Assembly (NCBI GenBank): GCA_035645115.1
Contig: DASQNF010000004.1
Span: 1 to 19,309, forward strand
Length of the DNA stretch: 19,309 nucleotides
Source of the DNA: JACVRW01 sp035645115
Lineage (GTDB): Bacteria; Actinomycetota; Thermoleophilia; Solirubrobacterales; Thermoleophilaceae
Direction of reading: 5' to 3'
A program made the position numbers and the translations under genes. The notes beneath the pieces are model-generated. The model had not been told where the DNA came from. It searched no databases and saw only the letters and a program-made list of their open reading frames with translations. This document shows, one piece after another, positions 1-6,962 of this stretch (position 1 is the stretch's first letter; each line of letters begins with the position of its first letter).

Positions 1-105
1 GGCGCCGACGGCGCGGCCCGCCCGCGCTGGGCCCCGGGCGGCGGCGAGACCCAGGCGGGCGGCGCCCTGCGACTGCGGCGCCAGGCCTCGGCGAGCCGGG
101 CGGCG
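1..105. other. Unassigned GC-rich edge
   Basis: This is the stretch downstream of the glycosylase gene at the left edge. It is extremely GC-rich, several frames stay open simply for lack of A/T, and no family motif is visible in any of them. I cannot assign a gene, terminator or repeat here. It could be the end of a neighbouring gene that lies mostly outside the window. Confidence 0.3.
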
Positions 106-723
106 CTAGGCGGCCCGGCTTCGGCGCATCGACGCCGGCCAGGGCCGCGAGACGTGGCGGCTGTCGGCGTCGCAGAAGCGCCACGGCAGATCGGCCGCCT
201 TGCTGATCCCGATCCGCTCGCCGGTAACGATCGTCGGGTCGCGCATGCCGGGGGCGCGCGCCAGCAGCTCCACCGGGCCATCCATCAGGGAGCTCCCGTT
301 CAGCTCCAGGCCGATGCCGAGCGCCTGGGTCAGCTTGCCCGGCCCCGAGCACAGCTCCTCGGCCCGGCTTGCTCCGCGCCGCTCCCGCATCAACTCCAAG
401 CCGTCCACGGGCTCGAGTGCTCGGATCAGGACCGCGGCGCCCACCCCCTCGGGCTCGGCCACGGCGTTCAGCAGCGCGTGTATGCCGTAGGAGAAGTACA
501 CGTACGCGTGGCCGGGCGGCCCGAACAGCGTGCGCGTGCGCGCCGTGAGGCCCGCGAACGCATGACACGCCGGCTCCTCCATGTGGTAGCTCTCGGTCTC
601 GACGATCCGCCCCGCTGCGCCTCCGTGGCGCACCACGCAACCCACCAGCTCGCGCGCCACCTCGTGCACCGAGCGCGCGTAGAAGGAGCGCTCGAGCCTG
701 GCCCCCCCGAGGCTCGCGGTCAT
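106..723 (-). CDS. mpg: DNA-3-methyladenine glycosylase (AAG/MPG family)
   Basis: A 205-residue base-excision-repair glycosylase that would remove alkylated purines such as 3-methyladenine by cleaving the N-glycosidic bond. The family signature GRIVETESY lies at residues 38-46, and by alignment with human AAG, Glu44 is the general-base residue (human Glu125) and Tyr46 the intercalation-side tyrosine. The GHAYVYFSYGIHALLN segment (residues 71-86) and RALEP (101-105) are also typical. Length fits bacterial members, with about 14 extra residues after the usual VSRP end. The ATG overlaps the argH stop as ATGA and has no clear Shine-Dalgarno sequence, so translation is probably coupled to argH. 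The pairing with an arginine gene looks like genomic convenience rather than shared function. Family assignment is firm; exact substrate range is not. Confidence 0.95.
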   Translation of the reverse strand: MTASLGGARLERSFYARSVHEVARELVGCVVRHGGAAGRIVETESYHMEEPACHAFAGLTARTRTLFGPPGHAYVYFSYGIHALLNAVAEPEGVGAAVLIRALEPVDGLELMRERRGASRAEELCSGPGKLTQALGIGLELNGSSLMDGPVELLARAPGMRDPTIVTGERIGISKAADLPWRFCDADSRHVSRPWPASMRRSRAA

Positions 724-2084
724 CGCTCGGCCAGCACGTGGCGCGCCTGGGCGAGCTGGTCGCGCACGCGCGGGAGCGCGGTGCCGCCGTCCGACAGCTT
801 CGACTCGAGCCAGGCGCCCTGCTCCAACAGTTCGTAGAAGGCGCCGTCGAGCTGCGGCGCGAGCTCGCGCAGCTCGTCCTCGCTCAGCTCGGAGAGCTGC
901 CTGCCGCTCTCGAGCGCCCGGCGCACGAGCGCGCCCACGATCCCGTGCGCCTCGCGAAACGGCACCCCGCGCCGCACCAGCAGGTCGGCGGCGTCGGTGG
1001 CGGCGAGCAGCTCATCCGAGGCGGCGGCCGCCATCCGCTCGCGGTGGAAGGCGATCCCGGCGAGCATCTTCGCCGCTACCCGCAGGCTCAACTCGAGGGT
1101 GTCGATGGCGTCGAAGAGCGGCTCCTTGTCCTCCTGCAGGTCCTTGTTGTAGGTGAGCGGCAGGCCGTGGAGCACGCCGTGCATCGTCACGAGCCGGCCC
1201 ACGATCCGCGGCGCCTTCGCACGCAGGAGCTCCGCGGCGTCCGGGTTCTTCTTCTGGGGCATCAGGCTCGAGCCCGACGAGAACGCGTCGGCGACCTCGC
1301 AGAAGCCGAACTCCTCGGTGGACCACAGCACTATCTCGGCGCCGAGCTGGGAGAGGTGCCCGGCGCAGGTGGCCGCGGCGCTCAGGTAGTCGAGCACGAA
1401 GTCGCGGTTCGAGACCGCGTCCAGCGAGTTCTCCGCGATCCCGCCGAAGCCGAGCTCCTGGGCCACGAACATGCGGCTCGTGTCGAAGTTCACACCGGCC
1501 AGCGCGCCGACGCCCAGCGGCAGGTCGTCGGTTGCGGTCATGCAGAAGTTGAAGCGCTGGAGGTCGCGGCGGAACTTCCAGAACCACGCGAGCAGGTGGT
1601 GCGAGAGGTAGACCGGCTGGGCGCGCTGGAGGTGGGTGTATCCCGGCAGCGGCCAGTCGAGGTGGCGCTCGGCGAGGTCCGCCAGCGTGATCATCAGCGC
1701 GCGCAGGAGCTCCTGCGCCTCGAGCGCGTGCGCGCGCACGAGCATCGCCACGTCGGTGGCCACCTGGTCGTTGCGCGAGCGGGCGGTATGGAGCTTGCCC
1801 CCGGACGGGCCCACGATCTCGGTGAGGCGCCGCTCGATCGCCATGTGGATGTCCTCGTCTTCCTCCTCGACGAGGAAGCTGTCGGCGTCGATCTCCTCGC
1901 GCACGACAGCGAGGCCGCGCTCGATCGCCTCGAGGTCGTCGTCGCCGATGATGCCGCTGTGCGCGAGCATGCGAGCGTGCGCAAGCGACTGCTCCAGGTC
2001 GTAGGGAGCGAGCCGGTAGTCGACTGCGATCGAGGAGTTGAGCGCCCGGAAGAGCGGATCTTGAGGATCGCGGAAGCGGCCCAT
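720..2084 (-). CDS. argH: Argininosuccinate lyase
   Basis: A cytosolic homotetramer-type lyase that splits argininosuccinate into arginine and fumarate, the last step of arginine synthesis. The 454 residues match the family length. Visible motifs are HTARSRNDQVATD (99-111), the catalytic-histidine segment GYTHLQRAQP (148-157), and the fumarase/aspartase signature GSSLMPQKKNPD (271-282), which contains the catalytic serine loop. The open frame continues about 90 codons upstream of the chosen ATG, but that part is Arg/Pro-rich and unlike the family. MGRF aligns with the usual N-terminal GGRF, only a few residues short. No Shine-Dalgarno is seen before this ATG; a TAGACT box ends ten bases upstream. 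The stop overlaps the glycosylase start as ATGA. The gene is divergent from the GNAT gene. No argG is in the window. Confidence 0.97.
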   Translation of the reverse strand: MGRFRDPQDPLFRALNSSIAVDYRLAPYDLEQSLAHARMLAHSGIIGDDDLEAIERGLAVVREEIDADSFLVEEEDEDIHMAIERRLTEIVGPSGGKLHTARSRNDQVATDVAMLVRAHALEAQELLRALMITLADLAERHLDWPLPGYTHLQRAQPVYLSHHLLAWFWKFRRDLQRFNFCMTATDDLPLGVGALAGVNFDTSRMFVAQELGFGGIAENSLDAVSNRDFVLDYLSAAATCAGHLSQLGAEIVLWSTEEFGFCEVADAFSSGSSLMPQKKNPDAAELLRAKAPRIVGRLVTMHGVLHGLPLTYNKDLQEDKEPLFDAIDTLELSLRVAAKMLAGIAFHRERMAAAASDELLAATDAADLLVRRGVPFREAHGIVGALVRRALESGRQLSELSEDELRELAPQLDGAFYELLEQGAWLESKLSDGGTALPRVRDQLAQARHVLAER

Positions 2085-2094
2085 CGGGGCCGGG

Positions 2095-2100
2095 AGTCTA
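2095..2100 (-). promoter_or_regulatory. Candidate -10 box for argH
   Basis: On the minus strand TAGACT (TANNNT form) ends 10 bases before the argH ATG. No recognisable Shine-Dalgarno sequence lies between them, so the transcript may begin within a few bases of the start codon. No good -35 is visible. Support is the repeated occurrence of the same arrangement at other gene starts in the window. Confidence 0.35.
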
Positions 2101-2186
2101 CGACCCGCTTCCTCCGCTCCGGGGCCACCGAACAGCGGACGGGGCCGCGCCCGCCGGGCGCCGCTCCGAGGCGCGTGGCCGCGCCG

Positions 2187-2192
2187 TAGCAT
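2187..2192 (+). promoter_or_regulatory. Candidate -10 box for the GNAT gene
   Basis: TAGCAT (TANNNT form) ends 7 bases before the ATG at 2200, which is the classic spacing for a leaderless actinobacterial transcript that starts on or next to the A of ATG. No Shine-Dalgarno sequence is present. The -35 region is not recognisable. It is divergent from the argH promoter within the same 115-bp gap. Confidence 0.45.
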
Positions 2193-2199
2193 CCCGGCC

Positions 2200-2802
2200 A
2201 TGCGCCCACTGGTCCGGCACCCGCGGGCGGAGGAGAGCGAGCGCGTGGCGCTCCTGCTGCACGAGAGCGGCCCGGACATGTACGACCGCTTCGCGGGCGG
2301 TCGCGAGCGCGCCCTTCGCACGCTCGCGCGTGCCATCGAGTCCCCGGGCAACTCGGCGAGTGCCGAGCGGGTCTGGGTCGTGGACCTCGACGGCGAGCTG
2401 GCCGGCGCAATGGCCGCGTTCCCCGTGGGCGAGGCGGCCGCCCGCTCGCGCGCGTTCTTCAGGCTCGCGCTGCGCGGCGCGCCACCGTGGCGCTGGCCCG
2501 CGGCCGTGCGCCTCTACCTGTTGGGCGGGCGGGCGTCCCCGAGGCCGCCGCGCGCCGCCCTCTACGTGGACGCGCTCGCCACCGACCCGCGCCTGCGCCG
2601 CCGCGGCGCGGCGCGGGCGCTGCTAGCCGAGGCGGAGCGCCAGGCGCGCCGGCGCGGTCTACCCGCGGTGGCGCTCGACACGACGATCGTCAACGAGAGC
2701 GCGCGACGGCTGTACGCGAGCGCCGGATACGACGAGGTCGCCTACCGGCCCTCCGCGTACGGGCTGCCGGGCTTCGTGGCGCTCGTAAAGCCGCTCGAGT
2801 GA
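2200..2802 (+). CDS. GNAT-family N-acetyltransferase
   Basis: A 200-residue protein with a GNAT fold that would transfer an acetyl group from acetyl-CoA to an amine. The substrate cannot be told from sequence. The acetyl-CoA-binding motif A is clear: LYVDALATDPRLRRRGAARA (121-140), with RRRGAA (133-138) forming the pyrophosphate loop. Motif B follows as LDTTIVNESARRLYASAGY (159-177), the usual N-x-x-A-x-x-L-Y-x-x-x-G-F/Y pattern. The N-terminal half (residues 1-115) carries an Arg-rich insertion-like segment (AARSRAFFRLALRGAPPWRW) and is less conserved. It is the only rightward gene in the first 9.5 kb, and it is divergent from argH and convergent with the DegT gene. The start at 2200 is favoured by the TAGCAT box seven bases upstream. 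It could be a protein N-terminal or small-molecule acetyltransferase. Confidence 0.85.
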   Translation: MRPLVRHPRAEESERVALLLHESGPDMYDRFAGGRERALRTLARAIESPGNSASAERVWVVDLDGELAGAMAAFPVGEAAARSRAFFRLALRGAPPWRWPAAVRLYLLGGRASPRPPRAALYVDALATDPRLRRRGAARALLAEAERQARRRGLPAVALDTTIVNESARRLYASAGYDEVAYRPSAYGLPGFVALVKPLE

Positions 2803-2824
2803 GCGCAGCTGCGCGGGGCGCCCC
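2803..2824. terminator. Two abutting palindromes after the GNAT gene
   Basis: Immediately after the GNAT stop codon come two perfect palindromes with no gap, GCGCAGCTGCGC (2803-2814) and GGGGCGCCCC (2815-2824). There is no T-run after them, so they are not a classical intrinsic terminator. They sit between convergent genes and could slow polymerase or help Rho-dependent ending. The remaining bases to 2945 hold nothing I recognise. Confidence 0.3.
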
Positions 2825-2945
2825 GGCCCGCGGGCGAGCGTGGCCACTGAGCCGAGGGGGTCCCGGCCCGCCCTGCACGGTCACGCGGGCGCCGACGCCG
2901 GCGGGGGCCTCGCTCGGCCGGCGGGCGGCCCCTACTCTCGCGTCC

Positions 2946-4067
2946 TCAGCGGCCCAGGACGGCGCGCAGCGCCTGCACCACGCGCTCGAGCTGGCCGTCG
3001 CTCAGCTCGGGGAAGAACGGCAGCGCGATCGAGCGCCGGGCCGTCTCCTCCGCCACCGGGAACTCGCCCTCGCGGTGGCCGAATCGCGCGCGGTAGAAGC
3101 TCATCAGGTGGATCGCCGGCAGGTAGGGCTTCGAGTCGACGCCGCGCTCGCGCAGCGCCCGGATCGTCTCGTCGCGGTCGAGCTCGGGCGGCAGCTGGAC
3201 CACGTAGACGAACCAGGAGCGGCGGTCCCCGCCCTGATCCGGGCAGGGCAGCTCGAGCCCCTCGATCCCGGCCAGGGCCTCGCCGTAGAGGCCGGCCACC
3301 CGCGCGCGGGCGGCGAGCATCCGGTCGAGGCGCTCGAGCTGGGCGATGCCGAGCGCGCAGGAGATGTCGTCGAGCCGGTAGTTGAAGCCGAGGCGGTCGT
3401 GGTCGAGCCAGCCCATGTCGTGGGCGCGGCCCTGGTTTCGCTCCGAGTCGATCCGCTCCTTCGCCTTTGCGCTCGGGGCCACCACGGCGCCGCCCTCCCC
3501 GGTCGTGAGCTGCTTGTTGGGGTAGAAGCCGAACACCGCCAGGCTGCCGCGTGCGCCCACCTGCGACCCGTCCGCGTGTCGGGCGCCGAGCGCCTCGCAG
3601 GCGTCCTCCACGATCCACAGCGCGCGGTCGGCAGCGAGCCGCTCGAGCGCCGGCATGTCGGCGGGGAAGCCGAAGATGTGCACGGGCAACAGGCCGGTCG
3701 TGCGCTCGCCCACCGCCACGGCGGCAGCCGCGGGGTCGATGTTGAGCGTGCGCCTATCGATGTCGCAGAACACCGGCCGGGCGTTCTCGTAGAGCAGGCA
3801 GTTGGCCGAGGCGACGAAGCTGAACGGAGTGGTGACCACCTCGTCGCCGGGCTCGACGCCGGCCGCGCGGACCGCCAGGTGGAGCCCGGCGGTGCCGCTC
3901 GCGACGGCGGACACCCGCTCCACCCCCAGCCTGGCCGCGAACGCCGACTCGAACTCGCCGAGCCGCGGTCCGAGCGCGAGCCTGCGGGAGCGCAGCGTGT
4001 CGATCACGAGCTCCTCCTCGCGCGCCCCCATGAGCGGGCGTGCGAGAGGCACGAAATCGGAGCTCAC
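2946..4067 (-). CDS. DegT/DnrJ/EryC1/StrS-family PLP aminotransferase
   Basis: A 373-residue fold-type I PLP enzyme of the family that aminates keto-sugars linked to nucleotides. Markers are SGTAGLHLAV (58-67), which binds the PLP phosphate, EDACEALGA (154-162), with the pyridine-nitrogen Asp, and FYPNKQLTTGEGG (181-193), where Lys185 forms the Schiff base. The FNYRLDD segment is also family-typical. Length is normal. It starts with GTG at 4067, which overlaps the stop of the small ORF upstream (GTGA), with a weak AGGCGG at a suitable distance. It is the last gene of the leucine operon string. No sugar-nucleotide dehydratase, glycosyltransferase or other sugar gene is nearby, so the usual nucleotide-sugar role is not supported by context. 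An amino-acid-related transamination is possible but unproven. Confidence 0.9.
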   Translation of the reverse strand: MSSDFVPLARPLMGAREEELVIDTLRSRRLALGPRLGEFESAFAARLGVERVSAVASGTAGLHLAVRAAGVEPGDEVVTTPFSFVASANCLLYENARPVFCDIDRRTLNIDPAAAAVAVGERTTGLLPVHIFGFPADMPALERLAADRALWIVEDACEALGARHADGSQVGARGSLAVFGFYPNKQLTTGEGGAVVAPSAKAKERIDSERNQGRAHDMGWLDHDRLGFNYRLDDISCALGIAQLERLDRMLAARARVAGLYGEALAGIEGLELPCPDQGGDRRSWFVYVVQLPPELDRDETIRALRERGVDSKPYLPAIHLMSFYRARFGHREGEFPVAEETARRSIALPFFPELSDGQLERVVQALRAVLGR

Positions 4068-4225
4068 GTGACCGCCTGGCGCGCCGGCCGGCCCTGGGCG
4101 CGGCCGGGCAGCACGCCGGCTTCGAGCGAGTCGACGAGCGCCTCCCAGCCTGCCTCGATGATCCGGTCACAGGTGATTCGGTGGGCTCCCGTTTCCCCGG
4201 ACGCTCGTGGCGCCTGGCCGGTCAC
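4064..4225 (-). CDS. Candidate 53-residue small protein
   Basis: No family is recognised. A GTG start at 4225 overlaps the ilvE stop as GTGA (4222-4225), and its TGA stop overlaps the GTG of the DegT gene as GTGA (4064-4067). It therefore fills the gap between the two genes exactly. The product has a Gly/Ala/Arg-rich start, a central stretch that could form an amphipathic helix (DRIIEAGWEALVDSLEAG, residues 20-37), and a basic end. The third codon position is G or C in 45 of 53 codons, and in 32 of the last 34, similar to the neighbours. There is no signal peptide and no membrane segment. A longer frame runs up to an ATG at 4258 inside ilvE, but the GTGA start fits the local pattern better. 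It may be a real small protein or a translated spacer that couples ilvE to the DegT gene. Confidence 0.5.
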   Translation of the reverse strand: MTGQAPRASGETGAHRITCDRIIEAGWEALVDSLEAGVLPGRAQGRPARQAVT

Positions 4226-5154
4226 GCCTGCGAGGGCACGGGCACGACGTCGAGCCACTCCGCGTAGCGGGCGGCCCGGCCGCAGAGGGCGTCCTCGAAG
4301 ACGCCCTGCACCTCACGGGTGATCGGACCGGGGCTGCCGCTGCCGATCGCAAGGTCGTCGATCTCCACCAGCGGGGTGAGCTCGGCGGCGGTCCCGGTCA
4401 GGAACGCCTCGTCCGCGAGCGCCAGCTCGGCGCGGGCGATGTCGCGCTCCACGACCTCGTAGCCGAGGTCCCGGGCGATCTGGATGCACGACCTGCGGTT
4501 GATGCCGTCGAGGATTCCCCCGGCCCGCGCCGGGGTCGCGATCGCGCCGTCCTTGATCACGAACACGTTCTCGCCCGAGCCCTCGCAGACGTGTCCCTGG
4601 TCGTCCAGCAGGATCGCCTCCTCGTAGCCCGACTTGAGCGACTCGATCTTCGCCAGGACCGAGTTCAGGTACTGACCGGAGGCCTTCGACTGCGGGATCA
4701 GCGAATCGGATGAGATGCGCCTGTAGGAGGACACGCGCGCCCGCACGCCATCGCGCTTGCCCTTCTCGCCCAGGTAGGGCGCCCACTCCCAGACCGCGAT
4801 CATCGCCTCGACCGGGTTGTCGAGCGGATTCAGGCCCATCGCGCCGTAGCCCCGGTAGACGAGCGGGCGGATGTAGCAGCTCTTGAAGCCGTTGCGGGCG
4901 ATCAGCTCGTGGGTGACCTCGCGCAGCCGCTCCTTCGGGAACGGCAGGTCCATGTAGTAGAGCTTCGCCGAGTGCTCGAGCCGGTCGAGATGGTCGTCGT
5001 GGCGAAAGATCGCCGTGCCCTGGGGCGTCTCGTAGGCGCGCACGCCCTCGAAGACCGCCGTCCCGTAGTGCATGGAGTGCGTGAGCACGTGTACCTTCGC
5101 GTCCTCCCAGGCGACGAACTCTCCGTTCAGCCAGATGAGGTCAGCGGTGTTCAC
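4222..5154 (-). CDS. ilvE: Branched-chain amino acid aminotransferase
   Basis: A class IV PLP aminotransferase that interconverts leucine, isoleucine and valine with their 2-keto acids using glutamate/2-oxoglutarate, so it performs the last step of leucine synthesis. Its 310 residues match the bacterial short type. Visible motifs are HYGTAVFEGVRAY (29-41), YIRPLVYRGYG (94-104), Lys157 in IPQSKASGQYLNS as the Schiff-base lysine, and EGSGENVFVI (191-200). The start is GTG at 5154. The leuB stop lies just ahead, and TAGGAG (5161-5166) gives a good Shine-Dalgarno six bases from the GTG that overlaps the leuB stop codon. The end overlaps the small ORF by GTGA. Position directly after leuB supports co-expression with leucine synthesis. 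Confidence 0.95.
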   Translation of the reverse strand: MNTADLIWLNGEFVAWEDAKVHVLTHSMHYGTAVFEGVRAYETPQGTAIFRHDDHLDRLEHSAKLYYMDLPFPKERLREVTHELIARNGFKSCYIRPLVYRGYGAMGLNPLDNPVEAMIAVWEWAPYLGEKGKRDGVRARVSSYRRISSDSLIPQSKASGQYLNSVLAKIESLKSGYEEAILLDDQGHVCEGSGENVFVIKDGAIATPARAGGILDGINRRSCIQIARDLGYEVVERDIARAELALADEAFLTGTAAELTPLVEIDDLAIGSGSPGPITREVQGVFEDALCGRAARYAEWLDVVPVPSQA

Positions 5155-5160
5155 GAACTG

Positions 5161-5166
5161 CTCCTA
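5161..5166 (-). promoter_or_regulatory. Ribosome binding site of ilvE
   Basis: TAGGAG on the minus strand lies six bases before the GTG of ilvE and contains the TAG stop codon of leuB. It supports the GTG start at 5154 and suggests that ribosomes ending leuB can restart at ilvE. Confidence 0.7.
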
Positions 5167-6186
5167 GAGGTTGTCGAGCACCGCCCGGGTGGCGGCCTCT
5201 GTCGATGCGTCCCCACCGAGGTCCGGAGTCCGGAGGCCAGCCCCGAGCGCGAGGTCGAGGGCCGATTCTAGGGCAGCCGCCTCGCTTTCCATAGCGAGTC
5301 CGTGGCGCAACATCAGCGCCACCGAGCCGAACATCGCCAATGGGTTCGCGCTCCCGGTTCCGGCGATGTCCGGCGCGGAGCCGTGCACGGGCTCGAACAG
5401 CCCCGGGCCGGCGCCGTCTCCGAGCGAGGCGCTCGGCAGCATCCCGAGCGAGCCGGTGAGCATCGCGGCCTCGTCGCTGAGGATGTCGCCGAACATGTTC
5501 TCGGTGAGGATCACGTCGAAGTCCGAGGGTCGCGCGACGAGCTGCATGGCGGCGGTGTCCACGAGCATGTGCTCGAGCGGGACCTCGTGGCCCGCGGCCA
5601 CCCGCCCGACGGTCTTGCGCCAGAGCCGGGACGTATCGAGGATGTTCGCCTTGTCGACGCTCGTGACCCGCCGCCGCGCCAGCCGGAACGCCATCTGCGC
5701 GATCCGCTCGATCTCGGCCTCGCTGTAGACGCAGGTGTCGTACGCGGTCCCGTCGGTGGTCCCGCGCTCGCCGAAGTAGATGCCGCCGGTGAGCTCGCGC
5801 ACCACGAGCAGGTCGGTGCCCTCGATCCGCTCGCGCTTGAGCGGGCTCGCGTCGAGCAGCGCGGGGCTCGGGCGCACCGGGCGCAGGTTGGCGAACAGGC
5901 CGAGCTCCTTGCGCAGGCCGAGCAGGCCCTGCTCCGGCCGGGGGACGCCCGGGTCGGTGCTGTCCCAGCGCGGGCCGCCGACGGCCGCCAGCAGGACGGC
6001 GTCGGCGCCACGACAGGCGTCGAGCACCTCGGCGGTTAGCGCTGTCCCGTGCGCGTCGATCGAGGCGCCGCCGATGAGCCGCTCGTCGAGCTCGAAGTGG
6101 CCTAGCGCGGCGAGCACCCGCTCGGCCGCGCTCATGATCTCGGGCCCGATACCGTCGCCGGGAAGCGTCACGATCCGCTTCGACAC
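5164..6186 (-). CDS. leuB: 3-isopropylmalate dehydrogenase
   Basis: An NAD-dependent oxidative decarboxylase that turns 3-isopropylmalate into 2-ketoisocaproate. The 340 residues fit the family. The N-terminus RIVTLPGDGIGPEI (4-17) is the standard opening strand and loop. LLGLRKELGLFANLRP (88-103) binds substrate, SVDKANIL carries the catalytic Lys region, and ENMFGDILSDEAAMLTGSLG is the metal/NAD signature. The open frame runs about 94 codons further upstream, but the residues before VSKRIVTLPG are an Arg/Ala-rich artefact, so the GTG at 6186 is chosen. It follows the methyltransferase gene by 29 bases. There is no Shine-Dalgarno, but a TAGCGT box ends eight bases before the GTG, so leuB may also have its own promoter. 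Confidence 0.96.
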   Translation of the reverse strand: MSKRIVTLPGDGIGPEIMSAAERVLAALGHFELDERLIGGASIDAHGTALTAEVLDACRGADAVLLAAVGGPRWDSTDPGVPRPEQGLLGLRKELGLFANLRPVRPSPALLDASPLKRERIEGTDLLVVRELTGGIYFGERGTTDGTAYDTCVYSEAEIERIAQMAFRLARRRVTSVDKANILDTSRLWRKTVGRVAAGHEVPLEHMLVDTAAMQLVARPSDFDVILTENMFGDILSDEAAMLTGSLGMLPSASLGDGAGPGLFEPVHGSAPDIAGTGSANPLAMFGSVALMLRHGLAMESEAAALESALDLALGAGLRTPDLGGDASTEAATRAVLDNL

Positions 6187-6194
6187 GGGCGGGG

Positions 6195-6200
6195 ACGCTA
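6195..6200 (-). promoter_or_regulatory. Candidate internal -10 box for leuB
   Basis: TAGCGT on the minus strand ends eight bases before the leuB GTG, in the only gap of the operon long enough to hold a promoter. It is identical to the box before the XRE-cupin gene at 9470-9475 and has the same 8-base spacing. No -35 is recognised. Confidence 0.35.
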
Positions 6201-6215
6201 GCGGCGTGCGGGCAC

Positions 6216-6962
6216 TCAGGGGCGCACGGCCACGATGTTCAGTCGCACGTAGTCGAGCTCGCGCCCGCAGCGCTCGCGCACCGCCTCCACATACGGGGCT
6301 CGCAGCTCCTCGGGGAGCTGCTCGAGGTGGTACCCGAGACAGACCGTGCGCAGGTAGCCGGTCGGGTCGCCCGGTGCGACCGGGTACGGCTCGAGCCAGG
6401 TCTCGACCTGCTCGAAGCCGGCCCGTCGCAGTCGCTCGTAGGTGTCCTCGGCGGACGCGAAGTGCCACGGCCCGCTCCAGCCGGCCAGGTGGGGTGCGTA
6501 GGGCTGCTCGAGCGCCACCGCCTTGGCGGCCGCATGGAAGCGCTCCACGTTCCCCTCACCGCCGCACTGGGCCACGAGCCTCCCGCCCAGCCGGAGCGCG
6601 GCGTGCAGCCGGGCGAACAGCGCGTCGTGGTCGGCGATCCAGTGGAAGACGGCGTTCGAGAACGCCGCGTCGGCCGGGGTGTCGAGCACGAGCTCGGTCA
6701 GGTCGGCCTGGATGACGGTGGCGCGCTCGGGGTCGAGCGCCGCGCGAGCGTGCTCGACCATCGAGGGCGACGAGTCCACGGCGATCACGCGCCCGTGGGG
6801 CAGGCGCTCGAGCAGCAGCCGGGTCACCCGCCCCGACCCGCACCCGGCGTCGAGCACCGTCTCGTGGCCCTCCAGCGGGAGCCGCTCGAGCAGGCCCTGG
6901 GCCCACTCCAGCTGCGGTGCAGAGACGCGGTCGTAGGTGGCCGCGTCCCAGTCACGCGTCAT
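6216..6962 (-). CDS. SAM-dependent methyltransferase, trans-aconitate methyltransferase-like
   Basis: A 248-residue class I methyltransferase. Motif I for S-adenosylmethionine is VLDAGCGSGR (36-45), followed by an acidic residue in IAVDSSPSMVEHAR (60-73) and the motif-IV/V region FSNAVFHWIADHDALFARL (101-119). The overall pattern, including the DWDAATYDR start and the NAVFHWIADH segment, resembles E. coli Tam, which O-methylates trans-aconitate. The length (248) matches Tam. The ATG overlaps the leuD stop as ATGA, with no Shine-Dalgarno, so it is coupled to leuD. It sits between leuD and leuB, which handle isopropylmaleate and 3-isopropylmalate. That makes an isopropylmalate/isopropylmaleate or aconitate-type carboxylate a plausible substrate, but this is inference. 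It could also be a generic small-molecule methyltransferase. Confidence 0.85.
   Translation of the reverse strand: MTRDWDAATYDRVSAPQLEWAQGLLERLPLEGHETVLDAGCGSGRVTRLLLERLPHGRVIAVDSSPSMVEHARAALDPERATVIQADLTELVLDTPADAAFSNAVFHWIADHDALFARLHAALRLGGRLVAQCGGEGNVERFHAAAKAVALEQPYAPHLAGWSGPWHFASAEDTYERLRRAGFEQVETWLEPYPVAPGDPTGYLRTVCLGYHLEQLPEELRAPYVEAVRERCGRELDYVRLNIVAVRP

Noticed and set aside
738..2189. 483-codon plus-strand frame opposite argH
   Set aside because: Antisense shadow of argH. No motif is seen and it lacks a plausible start context.
4064..4258. Longer version of the small ORF starting at ATG 4258
   Set aside because: It would overlap ilvE by 37 bases. The GTG at 4225 with GTGA overlap matches the junction style used throughout the window.
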